Below, one piece after another: positions 17,801 to 25,845 of a stretch of DNA of 64,000 bases. The stretch comes from Pseudoalteromonas luteoviolacea. Its GTDB lineage: Bacteria; Pseudomonadota; Gammaproteobacteria; Enterobacterales; Alteromonadaceae. Location: positions 1,054,001 through 1,118,000 of the forward strand of contig NZ_CP015412.1 in the NCBI RefSeq assembly GCF_001750165.1, given 5' to 3'. Position 1 is the first letter of the stretch; every line of letters begins with the position of its first letter. Under the pieces are notes generated by a model that was not told where the DNA came from, did no database searches, and saw nothing but the letters and a program-made list of their open reading frames with translations. The translations under genes and the position numbers were made by a program.

Positions 17801-18721
17801 ATGAAACATCATTACGGTGATAGTTACGAACTCGATGTTTACCAAGAGTTTTATCAAGAAAAGGGCCGCTCAGCTTATTTTCTCAAATCTGCTCTTCAAA
17901 ATGGTGAGGTGAGGTTTGATTTGATGAGCGGTGATAGTTGGGAATATCAATCTGCTAAGTTTTGGCGAAATGGCTTTGATTTTGCGGTATTTGCGAAGCG
18001 ACCGCACAGCGAGGCCAGGTGGTTTTTAGATAAGTTTTATCATTTCTATGTAACACACTTTAAGCGCCATATATTTCCTACCGAGCAACATGAATTGCGC
18101 TTGGATGAGGTATCAATTATTCGCCCAGGTGAGCGATTAAGTTTTGGCATAGACCCAATTAGTTGGTGCCGCACAGTATATTGGGCGCTTGCCTATAACG
18201 ATATGCAGAGCATTGCTTGGTTAGATCAATTTGACGAACAGTCAATGGATATGTCGGGTGTTGCTCAGATACACATGGCGGAGTTTAACATTGTTAAAGC
18301 CATCATTAATCCACAACAGCGGGACTTAGTTGCAGCCATAAAGGCATTTATGCAAGTCGATGTCACGGCACTGAGCGAACTTGAAAGCCGAGTTGCAGCA
18401 GATGTGTTATTGTCGCGACGTAGTGAAAACTTACCGCGTATCGACTGCTTATTGAGTGTGTTTTGTCATGAAGATGAGCAAACCTATCAGCAAAAAATGT
18501 TGGATGCGTTAGATAAGTTTGCAGAGTGCGCGCACAAAATGGATAAAGCTGGAGAGCCTTTTCCGTATTTTGCATTAGACTTAGTGGGGCTTGCTCGGGT
18601 CGCTTACTCAGGTAAAGGGTATCTAGTGCCAGATCATCCTTACTTACCGCAGTGGTTGATAACTGAAGATTTAACAGATATCACACCGCCACCAGAGCCA
18701 GACTCTATCCCAACGTTATAG
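17801..18721 (+). CDS. Immunity protein for toxin 1 (Imm49/PoNi-like, all-helical)
   Basis: 306 residues, GAGGA ribosome site, ATG 17801. Predicted all-helical, with no signal peptide, so cytoplasmic. Segments such as SAYFLKSALQNGEV, ISWCRTVYWALAYND, EFNIVKAIINPQQRDLV and the C-terminal GYLVPDHPYLPQWLI recall the Imm49 / DUF1911-type immunity families paired with polymorphic nuclease toxins. The last segment is echoed in the locus 2 immunity protein (YLPEWLL). It follows the toxin by 37 bases and is the last gene before a strong terminator. It presumably binds and blocks the C-terminal nuclease. Family assignment is by eye. Confidence 0.75.
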   Translation: MKHHYGDSYELDVYQEFYQEKGRSAYFLKSALQNGEVRFDLMSGDSWEYQSAKFWRNGFDFAVFAKRPHSEARWFLDKFYHFYVTHFKRHIFPTEQHELRLDEVSIIRPGERLSFGIDPISWCRTVYWALAYNDMQSIAWLDQFDEQSMDMSGVAQIHMAEFNIVKAIINPQQRDLVAAIKAFMQVDVTALSELESRVAADVLLSRRSENLPRIDCLLSVFCHEDEQTYQQKMLDALDKFAECAHKMDKAGEPFPYFALDLVGLARVAYSGKGYLVPDHPYLPQWLITEDLTDITPPPEPDSIPTL

Positions 18722-18726
18722 CAGAG

Positions 18727-18755
18727 AAATTGCCCGTACTTTGTACGGGCAATTT
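18727..18755. terminator. Strong bidirectional terminator
   Basis: A perfect 13-bp stem: AAATTGCCCGTAC (18727-18739), loop TTT, GTACGGGCAATTT (18743-18755). It lies between the convergent immunity gene and the GNAT gene, with A-rich and T-rich flanks serving both directions. Confidence 0.9.
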
Positions 18756-18766
18756 ATTATCTCGAG

Positions 18767-19243
18767 TTATTTCTTCGTGTTGACTTTCATCTCTAATAGC
18801 GATGGCTTAAAACCAAGCTTTTGATATGCGTTAATGGCAGCTTGATTGTCGTTGTACACATCTAAATAAAAGTCATAAATGCCTTTAGATTCGGTCCAAT
18901 CAATTAAGCGTTGAGTGATTTTTTGGTTTAACCCTTGGCCTCGAAATTCAGGGCTGACAAACATAAATCCTAAGTAGCCATGCTTTTCGTGCTCAAGAGA
19001 TTGCTTTGATTGCCTAATTTGTACATAGCCTGTGGCGATGATTTGATTATTACATTCTGCCACTTGTACATAAGCTTGTTCACTTTGCAGTAGATTATCT
19101 AAATCATAATAGTGTGCATCGGCTTTAATTTGACTGTTATATGGTCGCTCTGCGTCGACGACTGCTTGCTCTAAAGATAATAAGGCTGGTTTATCATTGA
19201 TAGTGGCTTGTCTAAATTGAATTGATGTTGACTCAAAGGTCAT
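18767..19243 (-). CDS. GNAT-family N-acetyltransferase
   Basis: 158 residues. The GNAT acetyl-CoA binding signature is clear: GYLGFMFVSPEFRGQGLNQK (motif A, R/Q-x-x-G-x-G/A type), followed by FYLDVYNDNQAAINAYQKLGF (motif B). Soluble, cytoplasmic, substrate unknown. It converges with toxin locus 1 across a shared terminator and is unlikely to be functionally linked to it. Confidence 0.9.
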   Translation of the reverse strand: MTFESTSIQFRQATINDKPALLSLEQAVVDAERPYNSQIKADAHYYDLDNLLQSEQAYVQVAECNNQIIATGYVQIRQSKQSLEHEKHGYLGFMFVSPEFRGQGLNQKITQRLIDWTESKGIYDFYLDVYNDNQAAINAYQKLGFKPSLLEMKVNTKK

Positions 19244-19436
19244 AGGTATTTCCTAGTTGATAAGATAGGTTTTTTACTTCGTTTTTAATGCAAATATTAA
19301 CTAATTAATATATTGGTTATGTTGTTGGCTTATTTTTATCAAGCTGCCTTAATTAATGTCAAAGCATATTTTACTTCAATTGTATTTATAAACATAACAC
19401 GTAAAATAGATGCTTTGAGACCAACAAAAGTTCATT

Positions 19437-20276
19437 ATGTTTGCAAAAAAATCAGCTCCAATTGGAACCATATTTAGTATTGCCGCCGTTATTGTATTTT
19501 TCCTTTTTGGGTTAGGCTCTTGCAGCAACCCAAGTACGCCGGCTGGGCACGAAGGGTACGTTTATGAAAAACCGAGAATGTTCGGCTCTGGCGGTTACCA
19601 AGGTTCGCTTCAGGGGCCTAGTAACTATGGTATGTCTGTATTGCGCAATGAAGTGATTAATATAGACATGCGCCCGAATACTTATACTGAAAAGTTTAGA
19701 ATTTTAGCTAATGATGATCTAAACATCGTTTTTGACTTTCATGCTGTGGTGTCAATCAGAGCTGGAACAGTTAAAGCCGTCGTAGAAAATTATGGCGGCG
19801 AGCATTGGTATGAGCGATTTGTTAGAGAAACATTCAGAACATACGTACGAAACTCAGTACAAAAGTTTGATAGTGGTGAGTTAAAGGCGCGTCGGGATGA
19901 TATTGCAAATGAAGTTACCACCAAACTACAAACTTATTTAAATGCAACGCCCTTTGAGGTCAAAAATATTGTTGTAGGTAATATTAATTACCCAGATATC
20001 GTTGCCAAAGCAGTTGAGAAAAAACTCGCAGCACAGCAACTACTCTCAGAGAAAGAAACACAGAAGCAAATCGCCAAAAAAGATGCAGAAATTCGCATTG
20101 AGGAAGCCAAAGGGATTGCCGAAGCACAAAAAATTATCAATTCGACATTGACAGAAAATTACTTGCAGCATGAAGCAATTAATGCCCAGCTTAAAATGGC
20201 TGAATCACCAAACCACACAACGGTTTATATACCAGTTGGTACGAACGGCATGCCGCTCGTAAAAGGGTTAAAGTAA
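19437..20276 (+). CDS. SPFH/Band 7 (prohibitin-like) membrane protein
   Basis: 279 residues. One N-terminal membrane segment (IGTIFSIAAVIVFFLFGLGSC) is followed by an SPFH domain (about 40-190: GHEGYVYEKPRM, DDLNIVFDFHAVVSI, ERFVRETFRTYVR) and a charged coiled coil (KKLAAQQLLSEKETQKQIAK, then a stretch of KDAEIRIEEAKG). This is typical of prohibitin and stomatin relatives that assemble rings or scaffolds on the inner membrane and influence protease activity or membrane order. The C-terminus is a short hydrophobic tail. A cysteine in FGLGSC could make it a lipoprotein, but the transmembrane reading is more usual. It stands alone, ended by a hairpin. Confidence 0.88.
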   Translation: MFAKKSAPIGTIFSIAAVIVFFLFGLGSCSNPSTPAGHEGYVYEKPRMFGSGGYQGSLQGPSNYGMSVLRNEVINIDMRPNTYTEKFRILANDDLNIVFDFHAVVSIRAGTVKAVVENYGGEHWYERFVRETFRTYVRNSVQKFDSGELKARRDDIANEVTTKLQTYLNATPFEVKNIVVGNINYPDIVAKAVEKKLAAQQLLSEKETQKQIAKKDAEIRIEEAKGIAEAQKIINSTLTENYLQHEAINAQLKMAESPNHTTVYIPVGTNGMPLVKGLK

Positions 20277-20319
20277 TAATAACCCGAGCATAAAGCAAAG
20301 AGTATCAGGATGATAATTA

Positions 20320-20347
20320 GGGGCTAAGGTAACAGTACCTCAGCCCC
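20320..20347. terminator. Terminator between convergent genes
   Basis: GGGGCT-A-AGGTA (20320-20331), loop ACAG, TACCT-C-AGCCCC (20336-20347): an 11-bp stem with one mismatch, positioned between the SPFH gene and the convergent DUF3352-like gene. Confidence 0.75.
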
Positions 20348-20352
20348 CATTA

Positions 20353-22089
20353 TTACGGCTGACTAATATTAATCGCGAAATCAAATACGATGCCTTTGTC
20401 ATTTATGTCTGTGTGCATATGCATTTTTCCATTTTGATCAAATATATCTTTGATATCATCTGGAATGGGTTCACCGGATTGTTCAGCAGCTTTGAGTAGC
20501 AATGGCAATATCTTACCGCTATCAATGCCAAAACGAGTCAGGCCATTGGCTATAACAGATTGATTACTCAGTTTATTTGCTGTTTGTTCAGCCATCTCAC
20601 CTGTATATAAAGCGAGGTGTTGCCCTTTTAACGCTAAATAGAGAGGGTTTGTTACTGCAACTCCAGGCGGAAGGTGATCATTAATCTTGATGGCTTTGCC
20701 ATCGCTTGGCAAAGTGATAGAAGCAAGGTTAGGTGCAAAACTCTTCGCCATGTTAAATAATGCCAGTGCATCGTCTGCAGATACGGTCACTAAGGCATCT
20801 AAAGAGGTCGCATCAACCGTCTGTGTTTGATCGAACGTCGATGCGTCGATATCAAATATCGTGGCGCTCACTCCTTTGAATGATCCTAACATGCCTGTGG
20901 CCATAGCGAGAGGTGCAGGGTTTACACCCTTTGTTTCACCTTGCAGTGCGGTGAGTGGCGCACAGTTAAACTGAGCACCGCTAAATGCGGCCCATAATGT
21001 ATTCACCGAAGGAGATAGTTGGCTAGCATTGAGGCCAAAACCAAGCGTCATAACAGCATTGCTGTCACTTTGGGTGTGCTGAGGCAAAAAGCCGCGTATA
21101 TTTTGTAGCGCACCCAGTATTTTGGTGTCTGTGGATGCAATGATCGTTGAAACATGTACATCGGCAAATTGATTGGTGATTTCAATCTTTTGTGTACCGG
21201 AGATTATCGCAGGCCATTTTTGGGTGATGGCAGAAAAGTCCTGTTGACATTCAGGGGTTCTGATACTGTCAAATGCACCATCCTGCTCAGCCAAACTAGT
21301 CAGTTTATCCAGCATTTGGGTGGCTTGGCTATCTGGATTTGTGGCCGTTAACATGTCGACGATAAGCTTGGTATCTATATAACCGAGGCTATGCCCATCT
21401 AATTGATGATCCTCTAAATACTCTTCTATTTTTCCACTATCGCTGAGCGCGTGCAATGGTTTAGCCAACCCTAAAGCTATTTTTACATCTTTGGGCTGGT
21501 TAAATGGTGTATCTATCGTTAATGTTACCCAATTTCCGCTGCTGTTCACCAACAAATCAAATAGGCGCTCACCTTCGTATTCAATAAAGTATTTCGTTAT
21601 TGAAGCGCCATCAATTTGGCTTTCTTCGTATCTCAGTTTTGCTTCATCAGCAGCCTGCTTGATGGTGGTTTTAAATGCCTCAGGATCGCCAAGCTCCGCA
21701 CGCAATACTGGCAGTAAACCAACTGTGTAAGCCAACATTTTGAAGTCATTGTTGACACCCCATATATTTTTAAAACTTTCAGACGACTTCATGCTGTTTG
21801 CGTACTGCTGGAGTACGTTGCGTAAAAAGCGCCCATTTGCCCCAACTTCTTCGTCTTGCATTGATGCAATAATTTCCTCTAACTGATGGGAGTTTTTATA
21901 GCTATTGGGCAACAGTTCTAAATACTGTAGATAAGGAAAGCTTTTCAGTTGAGACCAGAAAAACAGGGTATCAGCAGGCACATAGTCTAATTGTGGTAAT
22001 TGCGCGTGATTATTGTCCTGTTGTGCAATAAAGTAGCCGCCAGACGCAATAGCAGTACCAGTAACAAGTGCGAGAAGAGATTTTTTCAT
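20353..22089 (-). CDS. DUF3352-like periplasmic or membrane-anchored protein
   Basis: 578 residues with a signal or anchor at 1-21 (KKSLLALVTGTAIASGGYFI). The mature N-terminus LDYVPADTLFFWSQL has the P-A-D-T element seen in DUF3352-type proteins. The rest has alternating strands and helices with repeated Asp/Ser-rich turns, two cysteines (TPECQQDF and FNCAPL) and no catalytic motif I can name. It ends DFAINISQP. Probably periplasmic, function unknown. The SPFH and GNAT neighbours give no clear link. Confidence 0.7.
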   Translation of the reverse strand: MKKSLLALVTGTAIASGGYFIAQQDNNHAQLPQLDYVPADTLFFWSQLKSFPYLQYLELLPNSYKNSHQLEEIIASMQDEEVGANGRFLRNVLQQYANSMKSSESFKNIWGVNNDFKMLAYTVGLLPVLRAELGDPEAFKTTIKQAADEAKLRYEESQIDGASITKYFIEYEGERLFDLLVNSSGNWVTLTIDTPFNQPKDVKIALGLAKPLHALSDSGKIEEYLEDHQLDGHSLGYIDTKLIVDMLTATNPDSQATQMLDKLTSLAEQDGAFDSIRTPECQQDFSAITQKWPAIISGTQKIEITNQFADVHVSTIIASTDTKILGALQNIRGFLPQHTQSDSNAVMTLGFGLNASQLSPSVNTLWAAFSGAQFNCAPLTALQGETKGVNPAPLAMATGMLGSFKGVSATIFDIDASTFDQTQTVDATSLDALVTVSADDALALFNMAKSFAPNLASITLPSDGKAIKINDHLPPGVAVTNPLYLALKGQHLALYTGEMAEQTANKLSNQSVIANGLTRFGIDSGKILPLLLKAAEQSGEPIPDDIKDIFDQNGKMHMHTDINDKGIVFDFAINISQP

Positions 22090-22128
22090 TATTGCTCCAT
22101 TTTTTTGGGGGTCTTCCAGTTCAGATTA

Positions 22129-22335
22129 ATGATATCAGCTATACAACTTGAACAAGTAGGATTTTTGTCGCTCATTAGCTTTACTGCTCCGATAGCGGGT
22201 GCATATAATTTACTAAATATAAGAAATACAGGTGACGTGGTCTTACCTATGTCTCTTGGACATGCGCTTATGGATGCAGGCGTAGTAAGTGGGTTTATTT
22301 TTCATTCACCAGTAAATTCGAATGGAGGGGGTTAA
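22129..22335 (+). CDS. Doubtful small ORF upstream of lipoprotein
   Basis: 68 codons from ATG 22129. The residues look protein-like (LSLISFTAPIAGAYNLLN, SLGHALMDAGVVSGFIFH), but there is no ribosome site. It lies in what should be the promoter region of the divergent DUF3352-like gene, and its end overlaps the ribosome site of the next gene. It may be a remnant or chance ORF. No family recognised. Confidence 0.25.
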   Translation: MISAIQLEQVGFLSLISFTAPIAGAYNLLNIRNTGDVVLPMSLGHALMDAGVVSGFIFHSPVNSNGGG

Positions 22336-22339
22336 ATTC

Positions 22340-22624
22340 ATGCATCATTTAAAACTTTTTTGCTTAGCATTTTTGTTTACTTTTTTAGTTGGCTGCTCTA
22401 ATGAGAGAATAGAGATCAGTAATGATGTGAAATTGTTTGCTAGCATCCCTGATGGTGCCCGTGAATTTGAAGTTGAGGTGCTTATTATAATTCCTAAAGG
22501 AGAAGTGCTTAAGGTTAATTCAAGGGATTATATGAAAGATTTTATGGTGATTGGTGTGACTTATCGAGATGTGGAAGGCTTTGTCATTTTTGATAGTCGT
22601 AAAATGCAATTAATTCAAAATTAG
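22340..22624 (+). CDS. Small lipoprotein, unknown
   Basis: 94 residues from ATG 22340, chosen because GGAGGGGG lies eight bases upstream; an in-frame ATG at 22322 lacks this. The signal ends in a lipobox (LFTFLVGC, cysteine at about 19) followed by S-N. The mature part is short, beta-rich and acidic (REFEVEVLIIIPKGEV, DVEGFVIFDSRK). Probably an outer-membrane or periplasmic lipoprotein. No domain recognised. A terminator lies 93 bases after the stop. Confidence 0.65.
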   Translation: MHHLKLFCLAFLFTFLVGCSNERIEISNDVKLFASIPDGAREFEVEVLIIIPKGEVLKVNSRDYMKDFMVIGVTYRDVEGFVIFDSRKMQLIQN

Positions 22625-22716
22625 CCAAGAAAACTGAGGGTAGGTATTGCACTGTGCACTCTTACTAAAAGATAAAGATTGTATAGCGCTTTAAGAATAA
22701 AAGTTTTAGATGAAAA

Positions 22717-22738
22717 GCCAGCATGGCTGGCTTTTTTT
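22717..22738. terminator. Rho-independent terminator, both strands
   Basis: GCCAGC (22717-22722), loop ATG, GCTGGC (22726-22731), then seven Ts (22732-22738), with AAAA before the stem on the left. A standard terminator for the + strand lipoprotein that can also serve a minus-strand gene ending at 22751. Confidence 0.9.
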
Positions 22739-22750
22739 GCCTGAACTTTG

Positions 22751-22954
22751 TCAAGCCGCTTTGCTGTATGCTTCTCTTTTTGATTGGGTGTCCATGCACG
22801 CCAATTGATGAACTGAGAGTGAGTCTGGATAGATAGTTAAATTGACAATAGAGCCATCCGTAAAAGCCATCGTTAATAAACTAGTAGTACCGAGTAAATT
22901 ACCCTCATCTTCTAAATAAAAGTTTAATGATGTTACCAGATAAAATAGGTCATT
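22751..22954 (-). pseudogene. Possible remnant of a small minus-strand gene
   Basis: The minus-strand frame is open for 67 codons, with coherent sequence (VTSLNFYLEDEGNLLGTTS, AFTDGSIVNLTIYPDSLSVH, then MDTQSKREAYSKAA). It stops 13 bases from a terminator that works in this direction. A stop precedes the frame, and no start with a ribosome site is visible in it. A short ATG reading (MTYFIW) in another frame at 22953 could be joined by one base change. It reads as a small gene broken near its 5' end. Family unknown. Absent from simple ORF listings. Confidence 0.4.
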
Positions 22955-23301
22955 TTATTGGAGAAGAATATATTAGCTTATACTCTATATAATTGGTCAG
23001 GTTGATTTTTGCACTTGATAGGCATAAATCAATTTAGAAGGAATACTGATACTATTCATGGTTACCATGAGTTTGATCTTTTGACAAACTATAAAAGTGT
23101 ACTTACAGGTTATGAAAACACTGCGAGTGAATACAACTCTGTGAAGAGGCACACACAACGTGTACTTGGGTTTTTAATATTTTATTCCTTGCATTAATTT
23201 TTTTATGCTTAAATATATCTTCAGAATATCTTTCTTTTGGTTAACTAAATACTCAGTTATGCTAGAATTTTAATGTTGTAGTTTAAAAGTGAGTCCTCAC
23301 A
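22955..23301. other. Low-information gap before the Fic gene
   Basis: About 350 AT-rich bases. A 62-codon + strand ORF (23009-23197) contains IHGYHEFDLLTNYKSVL but lacks start signals and resembles nothing I recognise; it may be another decayed fragment. Otherwise nothing is visible beyond the presumed Fic promoter. Confidence 0.4.
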
Positions 23302-24261
23302 TTGTTGAAGCCAGAAAAAGTTTTTTTTAACCTAGTTGCTCGGTATTTCGCTGGGAACTCCAGCCTAAGGGAAACGCGCGGAGTAACACGAAAGCAGCTA
23401 GCGTTGACTGCATCGGGCGTAGGTTTTAATCATGCTCCAAGTGTTGTGCAATTAAAAAATAATCAATCTTTTATTAAAGCCGTTGAGGTACTCCAATCAA
23501 GCGAGATCTCGGTAGACGCTTTATGTCATGCAAATAGTATCTTTTTAGATGGAAACCCAACGGATGCTATTCGACGTGGAGAGTCTCAGGTAACCTCTTT
23601 ATCTGGAGATTTTTATTATAAACCTCCATCACCAAGTTATTTAATAGCACTTTTAGACGAGTTTATTGATGATTTGTCTAATATAAATCATTTTTCACTG
23701 CAAGATGCCATAGTTTATTACTCCCGATTAATTAAAATTCATCCGTTTACAGATGCGAATGGTCGCGTATGTCGGGCATTAATGTGTGCGTTACTGCCTG
23801 CAAAGGAAGGGCTATATGTATCTGCGTTATATCGTCTTCATGTCGAAAAGTCTGAGTATATTATAGCAAGCGAACCATACAGTGTTTCTGCTAAAGAATA
23901 TATAGATTCTGAATTTTGGCGCGCTGCTGAGAAGTGGGCGGTTGAAGTAGTGCAAATAGCCTTTGCTAAAATAAATAAAACTCACAGCTTTTTGGTCAAT
24001 CAATTTGCTCTCTCTGCAAATGGTGCCGATTGTATCAAGGTAATAGAGCAGCTTTGGAGTTCGCCGATTGTATATCCCCCTCACCTCTCTCGGGAGTTGA
24101 GTATGCCCTTAACTAAAATTATTGCGATATTACAACAGTTGACTCATCACAACATATTAGTGGCACGCCCTATGAGAAACCCTGCAGGCGCAGTTGTATT
24201 CGAATGCCCTGCTATTTTTAACGTATTTGAAGAAATTGATAAATACCTTTTGAAAAAGTAA
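23302..24261 (+). CDS. Fic-domain protein (probable AMP transferase) with C-terminal winged helix
   Basis: 319 residues. The start is uncertain: TTG at 23302 or 23305, neither with a good ribosome site. The Fic core motif is HPFTDANGRVCR, with catalytic His147, matching HxFx(D/E)xNGRxxR; the flap lies around DFYYKPPSP. An N-terminal helical part precedes it (about 1-90). The C-terminal part (about 240-319: CIKVIEQLWSSP, LSRELSMPLTKIIAILQQL) is winged-helix-like, as in many stand-alone Fic proteins. Such enzymes transfer AMP or other nucleotides to protein hydroxyls. No clear inhibitory (S/T)xxxE(G/N) helix and no FicA-type partner is seen. The next gene follows by 17 bases. Confidence 0.87.
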   Translation: MLKPEKVFFNLVARYFAGNSSLRETRGVTRKQLALTASGVGFNHAPSVVQLKNNQSFIKAVEVLQSSEISVDALCHANSIFLDGNPTDAIRRGESQVTSLSGDFYYKPPSPSYLIALLDEFIDDLSNINHFSLQDAIVYYSRLIKIHPFTDANGRVCRALMCALLPAKEGLYVSALYRLHVEKSEYIIASEPYSVSAKEYIDSEFWRAAEKWAVEVVQIAFAKINKTHSFLVNQFALSANGADCIKVIEQLWSSPIVYPPHLSRELSMPLTKIIAILQQLTHHNILVARPMRNPAGAVVFECPAIFNVFEEIDKYLLKK

Positions 24262-24278
24262 GACCCGAAGGAGAAGTA

Positions 24279-24413
24279 ATGAGGCTTACAAAAACAAAGG
24301 CTGCGATTTGTGCAGCTTTATATGTCTCGAATATAAACTTAACTACTGAAACGTTTATTGACGAGGAGCTCGGAGAAACGCACGAAATCACAGAGTGGGG
24401 GTGGGGGTTAAAT
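24279..24413 (+). pseudogene. Small gene downstream of fic, interrupted by the IS
   Basis: A strong GGAG ribosome site precedes ATG 24279, 17 bases after the Fic stop. It encodes RLTKTKAAICAALYVSNIN, a Thr/Glu-rich middle and HEITEWGWG, where the IS begins. Reading past the IS, bases 25633-25665 give LTEVIAGVIF and a stop in a plausible continuing frame, suggesting an original product of about 55 residues. With the IS in place the frame runs into the element and ends at 24464. Family unknown. The operon position with fic hints at a partner protein. Confidence 0.55.
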
Positions 24414-25630
24414 CAGGGCAAGAGCATGAAAAATTACTTGCTATTCAATACCTTTTCTAGATAGCACTCGTTTCTCGCTGCTTTTAGCTGTTTAGCGCGC
24501 ACACCTTTGCTAAAGGATGTTTCTTTCTTTAATAAATTCAATGCAATATGCCTTACACCAGCAAACACTTCTGCTGCGCCGTCACGGCGTATACGGCAGC
24601 CATCTTCATTCATTGCCACATCCAAACACCAATGAAGCCTGTTCTCAATATGCCAATGCGCTCGTGTGGCCTCAGCTAGTTTTTTCGCGCTCAAGTTTGC
24701 TGAACTTATGTAATATCGATATGTTAATTCGCCTTGCTTTTGATTATTCGGTTTACGATAAGACACTATCACGCCTACGCTTTGTAAATTGGCCCAGCTC
24801 GCACTCGCGGGAATTAGGGCCATATCATGACAGACAACAGCCGCTCGAAACTCTTCTCGACCTCGTTGATAATCGACTTCATTTAATAGACTATCTGATG
24901 CTATTTGGCGTGATATTTCTGGCTGTAAAAGTTGTTTTACTTGTTCAAATAAGTTGCCCTGATTGGCTTTTAGTGCCAGCAAATAGTCTGCTTCTTTTTC
25001 TACAATTTGCTTTGCAATTTCCTTTTGGCAGCCCATTGCATCAATGGTCACTATACAACCTTTTAGCTCAAGCAGCTGAAGCAACTCTGGGATAGCTGTG
25101 ATTTCATTGGACTTCGAGTCGGTCTTACATTGACCTAACGTCACGCCATTTTCACAGGCAAACGCACTAACAATGTGGATAGCATCTTTTCTATCAGGTT
25201 GTTTAAACGAACCTTTTAGCCTTTTTCCATCAATGGCAACCACACTACCGTCTGTAAGCTCGCTACAGCTTTGCATCCACTGAGAGAAACAGGCTTGAAA
25301 TTGGGTCATATCGATGCGGCTTATAACCCTAGCAATCGTGTCGTGCCGAGGCACGCCGTTAATTAAGGGTATAAATTTACGTAACCAAGATAGTTTGTCA
25401 TGGGCAAAATCTTCAATTTCTTCCCAACCTTGGCAACCTGCGATTACGGCACTGATAGTTAGAAACAGAATATCGGATAATGGATGTTGCACTTTGCCTT
25501 GCTGGCGTGGGTCATCAATGGAAGAGAAATGTTCGAACAATGTATTGGCTGACATAATTGGGCTGCTTAATTTGAAAAGTAGTTTAAGATCATAAATTTA
25601 TGTCAAGGTAAAGTTCATGATCTTGCCCTG
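24414..25630 (-). mobile_element. ISAs1-family insertion sequence, 1217 bp
   Basis: The ends are inverted repeats: the left end starts CAGGGCAAGAGCATGAA (24414), and the right end read inward is CAGGGCAAGATCATGAA (from 25630), 16 of 17 matching. A single full-length transposase gene lies inside on the minus strand. I see no clear target duplication: left flank GGTTAAAT, right flank CTTTAACA. This may mean flank decay, recombination between copies, or an exact boundary a few bases different. Confidence 0.88.
24434..25555 (-). CDS. ISAs1-family DDE transposase
   Basis: 373 residues, uninterrupted. N-terminal HFSSIDDPRQQGKVQHPLSD and LTISAVIAGCQGWEEI are typical of the DDE_Tnp_1-associated domain of ISAs1 elements. 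The catalytic region includes VVAIDGKRLKGS (first Asp), ALKANQGNLFE, and HWHIENRLHWCLDVAMNEDG with the last acidic residue. The length fits the family. It fills almost the whole element, so the IS may be active. Copies elsewhere in the genome are expected. Confidence 0.95.
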   Translation of the reverse strand: MSANTLFEHFSSIDDPRQQGKVQHPLSDILFLTISAVIAGCQGWEEIEDFAHDKLSWLRKFIPLINGVPRHDTIARVISRIDMTQFQACFSQWMQSCSELTDGSVVAIDGKRLKGSFKQPDRKDAIHIVSAFACENGVTLGQCKTDSKSNEITAIPELLQLLELKGCIVTIDAMGCQKEIAKQIVEKEADYLLALKANQGNLFEQVKQLLQPEISRQIASDSLLNEVDYQRGREEFRAAVVCHDMALIPASASWANLQSVGVIVSYRKPNNQKQGELTYRYYISSANLSAKKLAEATRAHWHIENRLHWCLDVAMNEDGCRIRRDGAAEVFAGVRHIALNLLKKETSFSKGVRAKQLKAARNECYLEKVLNSK

Positions 25631-25767
25631 CTTTAACAGAAGTTATAGCTGGTGTAATTTTTTAAAAAGCCAACCTAATCTGATTTTCATGTTCTAATTT
25701 CCCCGCATTGCCAGCCTTACATTTTTCATATCTACATAAATTAAATTCCAAATTAACTTTTGCGTAA

Positions 25768-25796
25768 TTGACGTAGCATTCTGATACCTTTTATAC
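25768..25796 (+). promoter_or_regulatory. Candidate promoter of the A-T-AOS gene
   Basis: TTGACG (25768-25773), a 17-base spacer and TTATAC (25791-25796) make a good sigma-70 match, 50 bases upstream of ATG 25846. An AAGGA ribosome site lies at 25834-25838. Confidence 0.6.
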
Positions 25797-25845
25797 CGTG
25801 TTTATGAATAATTAAGCCCACAAAAAATAATAGAAGGAAACGTAA

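Noticed and set aside
23009..23197. 62-codon ORF as a real gene
   Set aside because: No start signals and no recognisable domain; treated as possible debris in the gap before fic.
24517..25095. 192-codon + strand ORF inside the IS
   Set aside because: Antisense shadow of the intact ISAs1 transposase, which has full family motifs.
24406..25638. 8-bp target-site duplication around the IS
   Set aside because: Flanks GGTTAAAT and CTTTAACA share only TTAA-like content; not a duplication.
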